Shown here one piece after another: positions 39,001-48,928 of a stretch of DNA of 64,000 bases. The stretch comes from Labrenzia sp. R4_2 (GTDB lineage: Bacteria > Pseudomonadota > Alphaproteobacteria > Rhizobiales > Stappiaceae), in NCBI RefSeq assembly GCF_017743865.1, contig NZ_JAGHRJ010000007.1, positions 1 to 64,000 of the forward strand, in the 5' to 3' direction. The number at the start of each line of letters is the position of its first letter. Positions within the stretch are counted from its first letter, which is position 1. Under the pieces are notes generated by a model that did no database searches, was not told the origin of the DNA, and was given only the letters and a program-made list of their open reading frames with translations. The translations under genes and the position numbers were made by a program.

Positions 39001-40970
39001 ACTTCAGTTCCTTTTGACGATTGATATGAGCGGTCTGGCGTTGAGGTCGCAGATGACCGCGTGAATTCATCGATCCAGATTTGCGTAGAAAGCACGCCAA
39101 CAAAGGCCGCATTGTCACGAAACCCGTGCGCAGCGCCATCCATACACTTCCGGACAAGCTTCGAAACAGATTTCGGGTTGAACAGGTTGGATTGTTCAAG
39201 GGCAGTGTCACTCATCAACCGGTCAACATATTCAGGGCGGTGTTTGCCGGCGAAAGATTGACTTTCAGGAGCGCGGTAAGGCTGTTTCGGCCGATCAAGA
39301 ATGGTATCCGGCACTTTGCCGCGTGCCACTTCCCGCAAGATGTTCTTTTCCGTCAGGCTTTTGAGTTTCAGTTCCGGATGCAATTTCGCTGCAAAATCGA
39401 TCAGCCGATGATCCAAAAATGGAAATCGTCCTTCCACCGAATTGGCCATCGCCATTCTGTCTCCCTGGCTCGAAAGGATGTATCCTGGAAGCAGAAAACT
39501 GGTTTCTAGATATTGTGCCTGATTGAGAGGGTGCCAGCGATGAAAGCGCTCGGGTAACTTGTCGCGAAGTTCCTCAAGCGTATCGTAGTCACGGACTTCG
39601 GACTTCAGATCGCTGGAAAAAAACAACTTGGTGGCCGAAGTGCTTTTGAACCTAGGATGGTGAGAATAGAGTGGATCAGCGAGGGTTTCGGGACTGACAC
39701 CGAAATAGGCTGCCATATATTCAGGTGTCTGGCGGGACAGGTTCGTCAGGTAGGGATATAGTCTCCGGAACAGGTGCGGGCGGATCTCTGAGTTCGGTTG
39801 CCGCGCGCAAAACCGGCGCACGCGTGCTTCCTTGAAAATGTCATAGCCGGCAAACACCTCATCGGCTCCTTCACCGGTTAGCACCACCTTCATTCCATTC
39901 TCGCGGACAAGTTTTGAGAGGCGGAATAAGGGTGCAGGTGCGGTGCGGAGGATCGGCCGTTCCGTTGCACGGATGACGTCTTGAAACACGCTGGCAATCT
40001 CGTCTTGACCGCAATTCACTGTGTGATGGCGTGTCCCCAAATCCCGGGCCATGGTTTTTTGAAACGCACTTTCATCATGTTCTGCGCTTTCAAAAGTTAC
40101 CGAATAGGTTTCCAGTCCTTCGTCCGACATGGTGACTGCCGAAGCCGCAACCATCGAGGAATCCAGTCCGCCTGAAAGATAGGATCCAACAGGAACATCG
40201 GCTCTCATCCGCAACCGGGTTGCGTCGACGAAAAGCTCTTCCAACCCCTCTGTCACAGTCTGCGGGTTGTCCCGGCTCTCTTCCCCTACGTCTGGAAAAT
40301 CCAGCATCCAGTATGCGCGGGTATGCGCGTCTGAACCGGAAACGGTCATGACCCGAGCCGGTTCCAATTCCTGAATACCGACAAAGGGGGTTCGGGGCGC
40401 AATCGGACTCCAAAGCGTGAAAATCTGCTCCAATGCAATCGGATCAATCTTGGCCTCGGTGCCCGGAACTCTTAGCAGTGCCTTGATTTCAGAAGCGAAG
40501 TAGAAGACACCGTCCCGCCACATGTAAAACAGTGGCCGGACACCTGCTCTGTCCCGGGCCAATGTCAGACAGCGGTCACGCTTGTCCCAGATTGCAAAAG
40601 CAAAGTCCCCGTTCAACCGGTCAAGTGCCGCCTCCCCCTCATAGGCGAACAGCTCCAGAAGGACTTCCGTGTCACTGCCCGTCCGAAAACGGATGCCTTT
40701 TTCACGCAGAAACTCCCGTAACTCAACGTAGTTGAAAATTTCACCATTGAACGTGATGACAAAACGCCCGCTGGCGTCTTCCATAGGTTGTTGCCCGTCT
40801 TCCAGACCAACAATCGACAATCGGGTGTGTCCAAGGCCGCAACTGTCGAGTACTTTTATGTCGGAACCATCAGGCCCTCTATGGTGCAGTGCGGTCGCCA
40901 TTTCGCCCAACAAGACAGTTGGGTCGAGAACGTGTCTGTCGCCACAAAAATATCCAACAATTCCGCACAT
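38991..40970 (-). CDS. asnB: Asparagine synthase-like glutamine-hydrolysing amidotransferase
   Basis: 659 residues. Class II glutaminase N-terminus with catalytic Cys2 (MCGIVGYF), RLSIVGLEDGQQPM and FNGEIFNYVELR; synthetase half with PP-loop VPVGSYLSGGLDSSMVAASA and LTGEGADEVFAGY. Homologues make asparagine, amidate uronic acids in surface polysaccharides, or form amides on carrier-bound intermediates. The ACP and AMP-ligase genes directly downstream favour a polysaccharide or carrier-linked substrate over general asparagine supply; that is inference. Confidence 0.9.
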   Translation of the reverse strand: MCGIVGYFCGDRHVLDPTVLLGEMATALHHRGPDGSDIKVLDSCGLGHTRLSIVGLEDGQQPMEDASGRFVITFNGEIFNYVELREFLREKGIRFRTGSDTEVLLELFAYEGEAALDRLNGDFAFAIWDKRDRCLTLARDRAGVRPLFYMWRDGVFYFASEIKALLRVPGTEAKIDPIALEQIFTLWSPIAPRTPFVGIQELEPARVMTVSGSDAHTRAYWMLDFPDVGEESRDNPQTVTEGLEELFVDATRLRMRADVPVGSYLSGGLDSSMVAASAVTMSDEGLETYSVTFESAEHDESAFQKTMARDLGTRHHTVNCGQDEIASVFQDVIRATERPILRTAPAPLFRLSKLVRENGMKVVLTGEGADEVFAGYDIFKEARVRRFCARQPNSEIRPHLFRRLYPYLTNLSRQTPEYMAAYFGVSPETLADPLYSHHPRFKSTSATKLFFSSDLKSEVRDYDTLEELRDKLPERFHRWHPLNQAQYLETSFLLPGYILSSQGDRMAMANSVEGRFPFLDHRLIDFAAKLHPELKLKSLTEKNILREVARGKVPDTILDRPKQPYRAPESQSFAGKHRPEYVDRLMSDTALEQSNLFNPKSVSKLVRKCMDGAAHGFRDNAAFVGVLSTQIWIDEFTRSSATSTPDRSYQSSKGTEVCL

Positions 40971-41105
40971 AGGGTGTCACTTACACAGATTGCATTAAAA
41001 TTGCTCTAATTGCTTGTTATTTATCAGATCATGATTTTGAAAATAATGACAAATTCTTAATCTATATATTCAACCAGCCGTCAAGGCGTTGACCTTTTCT
41101 CACCT

Positions 41106-43319
41106 TCATAATTCACGCTCGATCAGGAAGTAGGTTGTCGGACGCGCAATATGATGGTTTCGCAATCTGATGCTGAGTTCTCCAGCCCCGGACAAGACTT
41201 CTTCTCCGACCTCTCCATTCAAATAGACTGGTGAAATCCGCCAGCTCTTCATGTTGCCCTTGAGCGAGAATTGGATTTCGCCCTCCTTGATCCTGACCGG
41301 AAGCGTTCCGAAATCCTCGATGACTTTTTGATCCCTGTCGCGAAATCGCATGTTTGTGTTGTGGGCATCGGTCGCAAATATCATCAGCAAACGCTCACTT
41401 TCACCGACCGTTTCTGCGTCATCGATTGCAGAAATGGAAACCAGGGCACCAGTTGAGGCCGCACTGACTGTGAGATCACCGGCAGACAGGCTTTCCGGCA
41501 ACGCTGAGAATGCGACAGCATCTGTACGGTAGGTATCGACAACAAAAGTCCCCTGCCTCTGATTGAGCACAATCTGGCCGGTGCTGCTTTGATAGATACC
41601 TTTATCCGGGTTCGTTAGATTACCAGCCGGCATGACACCGGAAGCTTTAACCTCTCGCCAAAATTGACCCGCATTTGAGAGATCCCGCAGTGGGCCCATG
41701 ACAACATCTGCACGCGAGGTGTCCGGTTTATCCGTCAAGCCGAATTGTGAAAACAGGGAAATCAGGGTCAAAAACTCCGGCACATGCGCCTGCATGTCCT
41801 CGGTGAGGTCCTCTTCGCCTTCAATTCTGAGCGCAACAGAAAAACCTGAAGGCGATACGTCTCGTCTTCTAAATAGAAGGGCGGCCAGTTTCTCGCCAGC
41901 TCTGGCAATCGGATCGAGCGCTATGGCATAGGGCAGCATCGCCCTTTTGTGAGGAACATCCTCGCCGTACCGAAGCACAATCGGGCCATGGCCGTGCCTG
42001 CATATTCCACTCCAGTCCTGCAGGGAGGCATAAGACCCCATAACCACTCCGGCTTCGTATCGGTACCGATTCCAGAACAGGTGATCCCATTCTGTCGCCA
42101 AAAATGGTTTGTCTATAAAACGGCTTGACGCCATCATCCTGTAGTAAGTTGCGAAATCTTCTATGGAACTGGTTTGTTTCAGTTTCGAACCGGGATGATA
42201 GCCACTGACCCAATCATGATAGGTATTCATGGTAACAACATCCAAATTGACACGCGATTGCGCCGTTTGGATTGTGGGCCAATTGTTATAAGTGCTTATG
42301 AGCCCATCATACCCCAAAGACCGGAGATAACCGGACATTTGCAAATAGGATTTACGCTCCGCATCGATCAAGAACGCCTGAAAATCACGCATCCTCTTAG
42401 AATCAACATATCGATCGCGTGGCAGAGAGATGGAATTGGCGCTCAAGCTTTCAAAAAGACCGAGTCCTCCCCACGCATTTTGTAAATGATAGTCCTGTCC
42501 ATAACGTTCTGCGAGCCACTGGTTGAATGGCTCTTGCAGCACTTTGTCGTAGTGCCCCTGCAAAAAGCGCTCTTGGACAACACTTTCGAATTCAATACCG
42601 TTTTCATTGTTCAGAACAACCAGAGCCAGCGCCGGATCTTCGACTGGCTTCAAGCCGGTGTAGGGGTTTTCGCGCGCAAGAACTTCGCGGATCAATCTCT
42701 TCCAATGGCCTAGGGCTTCGGTGTCGAAGTAAAGGCTCAGTTTAAGATTTCCATTTGGATCCCATCGATCATCATATCCTCCATATGCACCGCGCCATGA
42801 AGTCATTCCATCGACGACCCAATAGATGCCTTCCTTCTTCAAGGCTGCTAGGAGGTATTGGATCCGATCCATCACAACAGGATCAAAATCGAAATCGTGC
42901 TGCCGCCCGATCATAAGGCTGGCGTCAACAAAGTGAAGCCGTGCTGCGTTGTAGCCGTGCATCGCCAGTTGGCGTGCGTAAACATCTGCTGTTTTGTGAT
43001 CGGGAAAGCCGCCAGATGCCGGGCTCCAGGCAAGCGATGCGCACAATAATCTCTCGCCCTGGAAAGATCCGTCTGCAGAAGTGCCCCTATTCGCCGGAGC
43101 GATTTTGCCTCCCGGAGAAAGGACGAGCCGATCCGCCTCGTTGATCGGTGTGTTGGGCAAGAGTGCTGAGAAATCGAGTGGGCTTCCAGAAGGGACGATC
43201 ATGTCGGCTTCCAGAACCGGCAGCCAGACCGCCTGTTCTGAATGTGCCGGTAAAGCGATCAACAAACCGAAAGTAAAACTGGCAAGGACCTGTTGGCCCC
43301 GGCGCAAGAGTTTACCCAT
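41106..43319 (-). CDS. Secreted glycoside hydrolase-like protein of the polysaccharide locus
   Basis: 737 residues. Signal peptide near the start (QQVLASFTFGLLIALPAHS). The central region looks like a TIM-barrel glycosidase: YNAARLHFVDASLM early strand, GIYWVVDGMTSW, ALVVLNNENGIEFES (N-E acid/base pair as in clan GH-A), and PFLATEWDHLFWNRYRYE (possible nucleophile Glu), followed by beta-rich C-terminal domains. I cannot assign a GH family. Polysaccharide loci often carry a secreted hydrolase to trim or release polymer. The ATG at 43319 overlaps the GT2 stop by eight bases; longer frames have no support. Confidence 0.72.
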   Translation of the reverse strand: MGKLLRRGQQVLASFTFGLLIALPAHSEQAVWLPVLEADMIVPSGSPLDFSALLPNTPINEADRLVLSPGGKIAPANRGTSADGSFQGERLLCASLAWSPASGGFPDHKTADVYARQLAMHGYNAARLHFVDASLMIGRQHDFDFDPVVMDRIQYLLAALKKEGIYWVVDGMTSWRGAYGGYDDRWDPNGNLKLSLYFDTEALGHWKRLIREVLARENPYTGLKPVEDPALALVVLNNENGIEFESVVQERFLQGHYDKVLQEPFNQWLAERYGQDYHLQNAWGGLGLFESLSANSISLPRDRYVDSKRMRDFQAFLIDAERKSYLQMSGYLRSLGYDGLISTYNNWPTIQTAQSRVNLDVVTMNTYHDWVSGYHPGSKLKQTSSIEDFATYYRMMASSRFIDKPFLATEWDHLFWNRYRYEAGVVMGSYASLQDWSGICRHGHGPIVLRYGEDVPHKRAMLPYAIALDPIARAGEKLAALLFRRRDVSPSGFSVALRIEGEEDLTEDMQAHVPEFLTLISLFSQFGLTDKPDTSRADVVMGPLRDLSNAGQFWREVKASGVMPAGNLTNPDKGIYQSSTGQIVLNQRQGTFVVDTYRTDAVAFSALPESLSAGDLTVSAASTGALVSISAIDDAETVGESERLLMIFATDAHNTNMRFRDRDQKVIEDFGTLPVRIKEGEIQFSLKGNMKSWRISPVYLNGEVGEEVLSGAGELSIRLRNHHIARPTTYFLIEREL

Positions 43320-44340
43320 ATTCACCCGGCTCCCATTTCTTGCTCTCAATCCAACTCTTTGGGTCGAGACGCGGTTTGACAAACCCCGCGGCCAGCCCGG
43401 CGGCATTAAACAGCCAAGCGACGACGGTGTAGACCCCCATTCGCAGACTGGATTTTCGAAAACTCATCACGGAAATCAACAGAGCAATGGTCAACAGGTT
43501 GACCAACAACGGGTAAATCAGGCCTGGAAGTATGAAGAACAACGCGGCTGCGGTAAACCACCAGGCGTAAACTACGAACCAAAGGCGCAGTTCCGGCAAT
43601 TCTTGAAGAAACATAGAAAAATGACCTTCAGCGAGAGAGGCGCGCAGAGCCTGGCCGAGCCCAAAGAGATACCGGCTTCTCCAACGCCGGATCAGCAACT
43701 TATATGCATTTTCAGTATGACCAAAATGTTGAACAAAAGGTCGGTCGAGGCGACTTAAATTCCATCCCCTTTTTCTGAGACGCACACCCAAATCGAGTTC
43801 TTCATAGCCATTTAGATTTCTATCGGACAGGTAACCCAACTCTTCTACTGCTTGCCGACGATAGAGCCCCCCGCCATTCATCCGATCGATGTCACCGATC
43901 CGATTTTCCGGAGAACTTCTTTGAACGCGGCGTTGAAACTCGAGATTTTCCAGATTGCACTCAACTACATGCCCGGTCACCCCTGCACAGGCCGGGTGAT
44001 CGTTCAAATAAGCGACAGCTGCGACAAGAAACTCTGGGTCAAGTTCCATGTCGCCATCCATGAGGCACACAAATTCATACTTTGAATACTGAAATCCCAA
44101 TTGAGGACCAACCCCGCAGCTCCCGGTGGCTGGTGGTTTGACCTGTGCGATACGTGCTCCATGTTCGGCTGCAATCTCTAAGGTTCGGTCGGTCGACCCA
44201 CTATCAGCAACGATGATTTCGCCAAGAGGGTATTCCTGGGACTTATCCTTCAGCCGGGTTAGCCCTTGAACAGCGGTCACTATCGTCTGACCAAGACGAG
44301 CTTGCTCGTTCAGGGTTTTGATGATGATCGAAACGCTCAA
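43312..44340 (-). CDS. Family 2 glycosyltransferase, membrane-anchored
   Basis: 342 residues. GT-A domain: VSIIIKTLNEQARLGQTI start, EIIVADSGSTDRTLEIA (nucleotide site) and FVCLMDGDMELDPEF (DxD metal site); acceptor region with NGGGLYRRQAVEELGYL. Two C-terminal membrane helices (about 255-280 and 290-312) anchor it. Start is TTG at 44340 with GGAG about six bases upstream, overlapping the end of the GT4 gene. Adds a sugar to the lipid-linked repeat unit in the cytoplasm. Confidence 0.9.
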   Translation of the reverse strand: MSVSIIIKTLNEQARLGQTIVTAVQGLTRLKDKSQEYPLGEIIVADSGSTDRTLEIAAEHGARIAQVKPPATGSCGVGPQLGFQYSKYEFVCLMDGDMELDPEFLVAAVAYLNDHPACAGVTGHVVECNLENLEFQRRVQRSSPENRIGDIDRMNGGGLYRRQAVEELGYLSDRNLNGYEELDLGVRLRKRGWNLSRLDRPFVQHFGHTENAYKLLIRRWRSRYLFGLGQALRASLAEGHFSMFLQELPELRLWFVVYAWWFTAAALFFILPGLIYPLLVNLLTIALLISVMSFRKSSLRMGVYTVVAWLFNAAGLAAGFVKPRLDPKSWIESKKWEPGEYG

Positions 44341-44343
44341 AGA

Positions 44344-45501
44344 CTACTCCGATCCAAGACGCTTTTCAGGCAAGATACCCCGGTATAGCCGAAAGGTTTC
44401 CTCAGCTACGGTGTCCCATCCGTACATTTGATGGAACCGCTCGATTTGTTCCTGTTTGGTTTCAGCGGTCATTGGATCTGCCAACTTCCGTTCCAAAGCG
44501 TTGGTCAATTCGTTGATGTCGCCGACCGGAAAATAGTCCCGCGGATAAAGCCCAATTTCTTTGTTCGGAACAATGTCGCTGGCGAGCACCGGTAAGCCGT
44601 AACTCAAGGCCTCCAGCAATGCGATCGGCATGCCCTCGTGGCTTGATGGCAAGACAAACAGCCGAGCATTCGCAAACAGTTCTGACAGCGCTTCGCCGGA
44701 CTGAAATCCGGTTGTGACAACGCCTGGTGTCTTTTCCGCTTCGATCCTGACCTTCTTTTCATATTCATCCGGATGATCGGATCCACCAACCACCGCAAGC
44801 TGAATACCGGCCGGATTTGACATGCGGGCGTACGCCGTGATGAGGTCGAGTTGGCGTTTTTCAGGAACGAGGCGTGCTGCGACCAACATATAGTTAGCTG
44901 GCTTGAGGCCAAAAGCCTCAATTCGTTCAGCGCCCTTTGATGCACCTGAACCTGGCATGCCATTAGGCACGAAATGAACGTCAACGCCGTATCGCGCTTT
45001 CATTGTGGTAGAGATGTCCTTGGAAATCGCAATGCGCAGGTTGGCGAATTTCATCCCAAGATACTCACCTGCTTTGAGGATAGCTTTTGAGACCGGCCCC
45101 CATTTGTCCCGGTTGTAGTCGTAGCCGTGATGCGTGACAGCCACTTTTAGCCCGGCAAGGCGTGCAACTGGAGTCATCAGCGCGGGTCCGACCGCATGTA
45201 AATGCAATACATCCGGACGTGTCCAGGCCGCTCGACATACCCCAAAGAACGTATGAAAAATTGTTTCGAAAAACTTGTTTTTCGGACACGGCAACCAAGT
45301 CAAGGCAACGCCCTGCCATTTCTTGCTAACCTGCTCAGGCATATATGCGCTGCGCCCGACAACCTCAACGGAAAGACCGCGGTCCACGATCAGTGGCGCC
45401 AAGTGCTCTACGTGTTTTTCGATTCCTCCCTGCACCTTCGGAATCCCGCGCAGTCCCAGAAACATGATATTAACTTTTGACTTTGATTTGTCAGCCGGCA
45501 T
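44344..45501 (-). CDS. Family 4 glycosyltransferase (GT-B)
   Basis: 385 residues. N-terminal acceptor domain with GLRGIPKVQGGIEKHVEHL and a HLHAVGPAL segment, C-terminal donor domain with ARLVPEKRQLDLI and the E-x7-E motif in PSSHEGMPIALLEALSYGLPVLASD. Retaining GT-B enzyme. The gene begins 11 bases inside the previous GT4 gene and is part of the polysaccharide assembly operon. Confidence 0.92.
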   Translation of the reverse strand: MPADKSKSKVNIMFLGLRGIPKVQGGIEKHVEHLAPLIVDRGLSVEVVGRSAYMPEQVSKKWQGVALTWLPCPKNKFFETIFHTFFGVCRAAWTRPDVLHLHAVGPALMTPVARLAGLKVAVTHHGYDYNRDKWGPVSKAILKAGEYLGMKFANLRIAISKDISTTMKARYGVDVHFVPNGMPGSGASKGAERIEAFGLKPANYMLVAARLVPEKRQLDLITAYARMSNPAGIQLAVVGGSDHPDEYEKKVRIEAEKTPGVVTTGFQSGEALSELFANARLFVLPSSHEGMPIALLEALSYGLPVLASDIVPNKEIGLYPRDYFPVGDINELTNALERKLADPMTAETKQEQIERFHQMYGWDTVAEETFRLYRGILPEKRLGSE

Positions 45502-46726
45502 TGTTCATTAGCTCCCCGTAGAGATCCAATACCTTCCGACGGTACTCCCGACGTGAGAATTGCGATTTAGCGAGCGCAAGGCCGGCCGTTCCCATTTCTT
45601 TCAGATCATTGTCCGGAGCCAACTTCACGCGGGACAGAGCTTCGCCCCACGCGCTGACATCACCAGCAGGAACAACTATTCCGGAGCTACCGTCCAATAT
45701 CATCTCAGGAATGCCGCCGATATCTGCCCCAATAACCGGGGTTCCACACTGATAAGCTTCAAGCACGGAAATTGGTGCATTCTCGTACCAAACTGATGGC
45801 AGCGCCAACGCTCGCGCCGATCCAATTAGGCCGAATAAGGCTGCACCTTCTACGAACCCCAAAAAATCCACCGGTGCCGAAAGCTTGGCCGCGAGACTTT
45901 TCAATGCCGCCTCTTCCGGCCCTGAACCAGCAATGAGTATTTTTACGCCCGCCTCCGCCGAAGCCCGGATCAGCGTATCAAGTCCTTTTTCAGGCGCCAG
46001 ACGACCGGCAAACAGAACATAATCCTTTTTGGAGCATTCGCGTGTACCGCCTTCCAATTCCACGAAATTGGGAATGTGGACAAGTTTTTGCCGAGGCCAT
46101 CCCCATTCAACAAGCTTTTCCAGGTAGAACTTGCTTGGGACAACAAATCGATCGACGTGTTGGCTGTATAGGCTAAGAGAGCGGTGAATGAGGGTTTCGG
46201 CATAGACTAGTGAACTCAGAAGTTTAGAATCCTTAATACAAGAGTACCGAACAACATTGTGTATTGCTCCACCCTTGCACTCTTCGCACACTTTGCCGCC
46301 GCGCAACATTTTGTAAGACGGACAGGCCAGTTTAAGGTCATGAACGGTCATAACAACCGGAACGCCCCGCTTCTTCAAAATCGGGAAAATCGCAGGTGAA
46401 ATGTGATGATAAACATTATGCGCATGCGCGATTTGCGGCTTCACGGCATCGAGCAAAGTCGACAGTTTTTGCCGCGCTTCAAAGGAATAGATGATCTTGC
46501 CAGCCTGCTGAACCTTTGCCAAGGGGCTCAAGTTCCGTCCATATTCGATTTCATCAATGAAGTATTCTGACCAGTTAGACGGAAGATTTTCCGGATGCTG
46601 CATGGAAAAAGGCACAACGTCCCAACCCTCTTCCTGCATGAGGGTATTATGATCGAAAAACACAACTTCGGCGCCCCCGCGCCGATAATAATAGTTGTTA
46701 ATCGACAAAAGGTTTTTTGAAACCAT
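45491..46726 (-). CDS. Family 4 glycosyltransferase (GT-B)
   Basis: 411 residues. N-terminal YYYRRGGAEVVFFDH and AHAHNVYHHISPAI features, a Cys cluster in PSYKMLRGGKVCEECKG seen in a subset of GT4 enzymes, donor-site FAGRLAPEKGLDTLI and VWYENAPISVLEAYQCGTPVIGAD (E-x7-E). Retaining transferase acting on a lipid-linked intermediate; sugar specificity unknown. Lies 14 bases after the deacetylase gene's upstream neighbour in operon order. Confidence 0.92.
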   Translation of the reverse strand: MVSKNLLSINNYYYRRGGAEVVFFDHNTLMQEEGWDVVPFSMQHPENLPSNWSEYFIDEIEYGRNLSPLAKVQQAGKIIYSFEARQKLSTLLDAVKPQIAHAHNVYHHISPAIFPILKKRGVPVVMTVHDLKLACPSYKMLRGGKVCEECKGGAIHNVVRYSCIKDSKLLSSLVYAETLIHRSLSLYSQHVDRFVVPSKFYLEKLVEWGWPRQKLVHIPNFVELEGGTRECSKKDYVLFAGRLAPEKGLDTLIRASAEAGVKILIAGSGPEEAALKSLAAKLSAPVDFLGFVEGAALFGLIGSARALALPSVWYENAPISVLEAYQCGTPVIGADIGGIPEMILDGSSGIVVPAGDVSAWGEALSRVKLAPDNDLKEMGTAGLALAKSQFSRREYRRKVLDLYGELMNNAG

Positions 46727-46740
46727 TCTCGGAAATCGCC

Positions 46741-47529
46741 TTATTGGGAAATCAGTTTGAGCGCATCACGCACCGGGAGAATGTGACACCCCTTGCCAAT
46801 TGCGCTAGAAACCAATTCACGAAGAACCGCTGTACTACACCCATATGGTGACGGGTTATCCTGGACGTCGTGAGAAAAGAAAATCAGCCACCCATTTGAG
46901 CTGACAACACGATCTATCCAAGGCATCAGATGAGCATTGATGTCGCGACCTGCGTGGATTTCGACGGCCTTTAGCATCAGCGGATCGATCAAATCTGTGT
47001 TCACATTTTCGCCCGCTGCCCTGCATGTCGCAAAGTGTCGGCGAAGAACAGACCGGGAGCCGGGCCATGCAGCATTGTAGGGAAAAGCGAAATTCACCTC
47101 CTTTGAGGTTACTCCAACGTCCTTCAGAAATTTCCGATTTGCGTTCAACTCATCTTCAAGCTCACGTTTACTGAGCCGCCTGAGTTTTTTATGAGAAAAG
47201 GTATGACAGCCAAGTTCATGCCCCCGTTTGACCAGTTCCTTGCAGTTTTCTGCGGAGGCCATTTTTTGACCGTCATGCACTCCACCCGCTTTACTTCCAG
47301 ATACAAAAAAGGTTCCGCGTACACTGGCCTCCTCTAGAATAACCGCACCAATTGTGGCCGCTGTTTCGGGAAAGTCGTCGAAAGTAAAACTTACGATTGG
47401 GAACGGTAGTTGCATGCGAAGAATCGGCTTAGCAAACTTCCAGATTAGTCGGTTACCGATTGCATCTGTTTTGGCTGAAAACCAGTCACCGTATTTGGAA
47501 GGTATAGGTTCTGCAGTGATTTGTTGCAT
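46741..47529 (-). CDS. Polysaccharide deacetylase (NodB/CE4 family)
   Basis: 262 residues. Motif 1 VSFTFDDFPETAA (catalytic Asp and metal Asp), motif 2 GHELGCHTFSHKKL (metal His pair), motif 3 FAFPYNAAWPGS and a late FFSHDV His segment match CE4 deacetylases. No signal peptide, so it may act on cytoplasmic lipid-linked sugars or be exported another way. It would remove N-acetyl groups from amino sugars of the polymer. Confidence 0.88.
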   Translation of the reverse strand: MQQITAEPIPSKYGDWFSAKTDAIGNRLIWKFAKPILRMQLPFPIVSFTFDDFPETAATIGAVILEEASVRGTFFVSGSKAGGVHDGQKMASAENCKELVKRGHELGCHTFSHKKLRRLSKRELEDELNANRKFLKDVGVTSKEVNFAFPYNAAWPGSRSVLRRHFATCRAAGENVNTDLIDPLMLKAVEIHAGRDINAHLMPWIDRVVSSNGWLIFFSHDVQDNPSPYGCSTAVLRELVSSAIGKGCHILPVRDALKLISQ

Positions 47530-47565
47530 GAATGAAATCTCTACTAAAACACGCGCAACCGTCAG

Positions 47566-48897
47566 TCAGCACTCTCTTGTTGAATTTACGCTTTCCGAAC
47601 TACTCACCATATGAGCGTTGGCTTGGAAATACAGGCCGAACATGGCGACCATACACATGAACCATGATGGATTTCCACCTTCAAAGAAAAATGTTTCGAG
47701 ACCCGCTGTAAACATAGTAAATAGCCAAATCCGCAAATAGAGGCGGGTTAGCGGTGTACTTTTTTGGCTATCTGGTATTTTAGAGTAACTGTGAAGCGGC
47801 CAGATCAAGATCCATAAAACTGCAAGAACCAATCCGACCAGGCCCGTAGCCAATGTGATGTCAATAAAGGAATTGTGTCCATTTGCGGCTGCAACTGCCC
47901 ATGTCTCCAGATCCCCGCCACCAAAAACTAAGTCGTCTTTTTGCCAAAAAGCGCGCAATCCTTGCCCAGTGATTGGGCGCTCAACAATCTTATCGATAGC
48001 AAAACGCCAAATGTCCGACCGATTGGTAAAAGTCGCATCAATCCCCATGCTCACTATTAATTCTCTAACTGGCCTAATGACCGCTGCTCCGATAACTAAA
48101 AAGTTAAATGCTGCTACACCGAATAAAATAATTGGCGTTCGGCTGAGGCGGATTTTTTCAAAAACAAATGCAATAAGCAGAGAAAATGGGAGCAACATGC
48201 TTGCTGTTTTTCCTCCAGTATTAAAAAGAAATACCGCTGACATCAGAAATAGTAATATTCCAAAAGTTTTCGACCACACTCTTGATATAAACAGCGCAAA
48301 AAAGCAGGCAAATGTCATAGCAGTCGCGGCAGTGTTTTTATGAGGGAAATGTCCCCGCCAAAACCCTGCGTTCATGGGCTCGAGAAGTTCAGAAGCCTGA
48401 TGAATTGAAAGTGTCGGGATAAAAATGATCCCAAAATACGACACGAATAATACAATAAAAATGCCAACGCCTAACCATTTCGCAAATTGTAACTCCGACT
48501 GAGGAAGTAACAAAAAAACTGCTGCGTTCATCATCATTAGCGTCGACAGAATAACGCCCTTTATCCCATCTACAGGGTACTCTGATATCAACGATGTAAA
48601 GAAAAACCATCCCGTGAAAAATACTATCAAAGCTCGAGGCTGAAGCAATAAACTACGAAGCGGATGTGTTACGCCAAACACGATCATTAATCCCGACAGA
48701 GTAAGCGCTATTAGTTGATTGAGCTTATTTGCGTTATTCTCCGCAATCTCCGTCGGAAGATCACCCGTCAGATCGACGAATGGGTTTATCGAAATCCACA
48801 TGAACAAAAACAGGGCCCAGAACAAAAGCGTTCTGAACACCATGTTTTCCAAAAACACAGGATTTGCGGAGTTCAAGTCTGCATTCCCAGAAACCAT
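47566..48897 (-). CDS. O-antigen ligase/Wzy-like polymerase family membrane protein
   Basis: 443 residues with about eleven to twelve membrane helices and one large periplasmic loop (about 255-340) containing RSDIWRFAIDKIVERPITGQGL and GHNSFIDITLATGLVG, the Wzy/WaaL (PF04932) signature. The gene is clearly more AT-rich than neighbours, common for Wzy. It polymerises repeat units on the periplasmic side in a Wzx/Wzy pathway. Confidence 0.87.
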   Translation of the reverse strand: MVSGNADLNSANPVFLENMVFRTLLFWALFLFMWISINPFVDLTGDLPTEIAENNANKLNQLIALTLSGLMIVFGVTHPLRSLLLQPRALIVFFTGWFFFTSLISEYPVDGIKGVILSTLMMMNAAVFLLLPQSELQFAKWLGVGIFIVLFVSYFGIIFIPTLSIHQASELLEPMNAGFWRGHFPHKNTAATAMTFACFFALFISRVWSKTFGILLFLMSAVFLFNTGGKTASMLLPFSLLIAFVFEKIRLSRTPIILFGVAAFNFLVIGAAVIRPVRELIVSMGIDATFTNRSDIWRFAIDKIVERPITGQGLRAFWQKDDLVFGGGDLETWAVAAANGHNSFIDITLATGLVGLVLAVLWILIWPLHSYSKIPDSQKSTPLTRLYLRIWLFTMFTAGLETFFFEGGNPSWFMCMVAMFGLYFQANAHMVSSSESVNSTREC

Positions 48898-48928
48898 GGA
48901 TTAAAGGTTCCTAATCAGGGCACCACGG

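Noticed and set aside
43320-43406. Upstream start for the glycosidase-like gene
   Set aside because: It would lie inside the GT2 coding end and precede the signal peptide; the ATG at 43319 with GGGAG is better.
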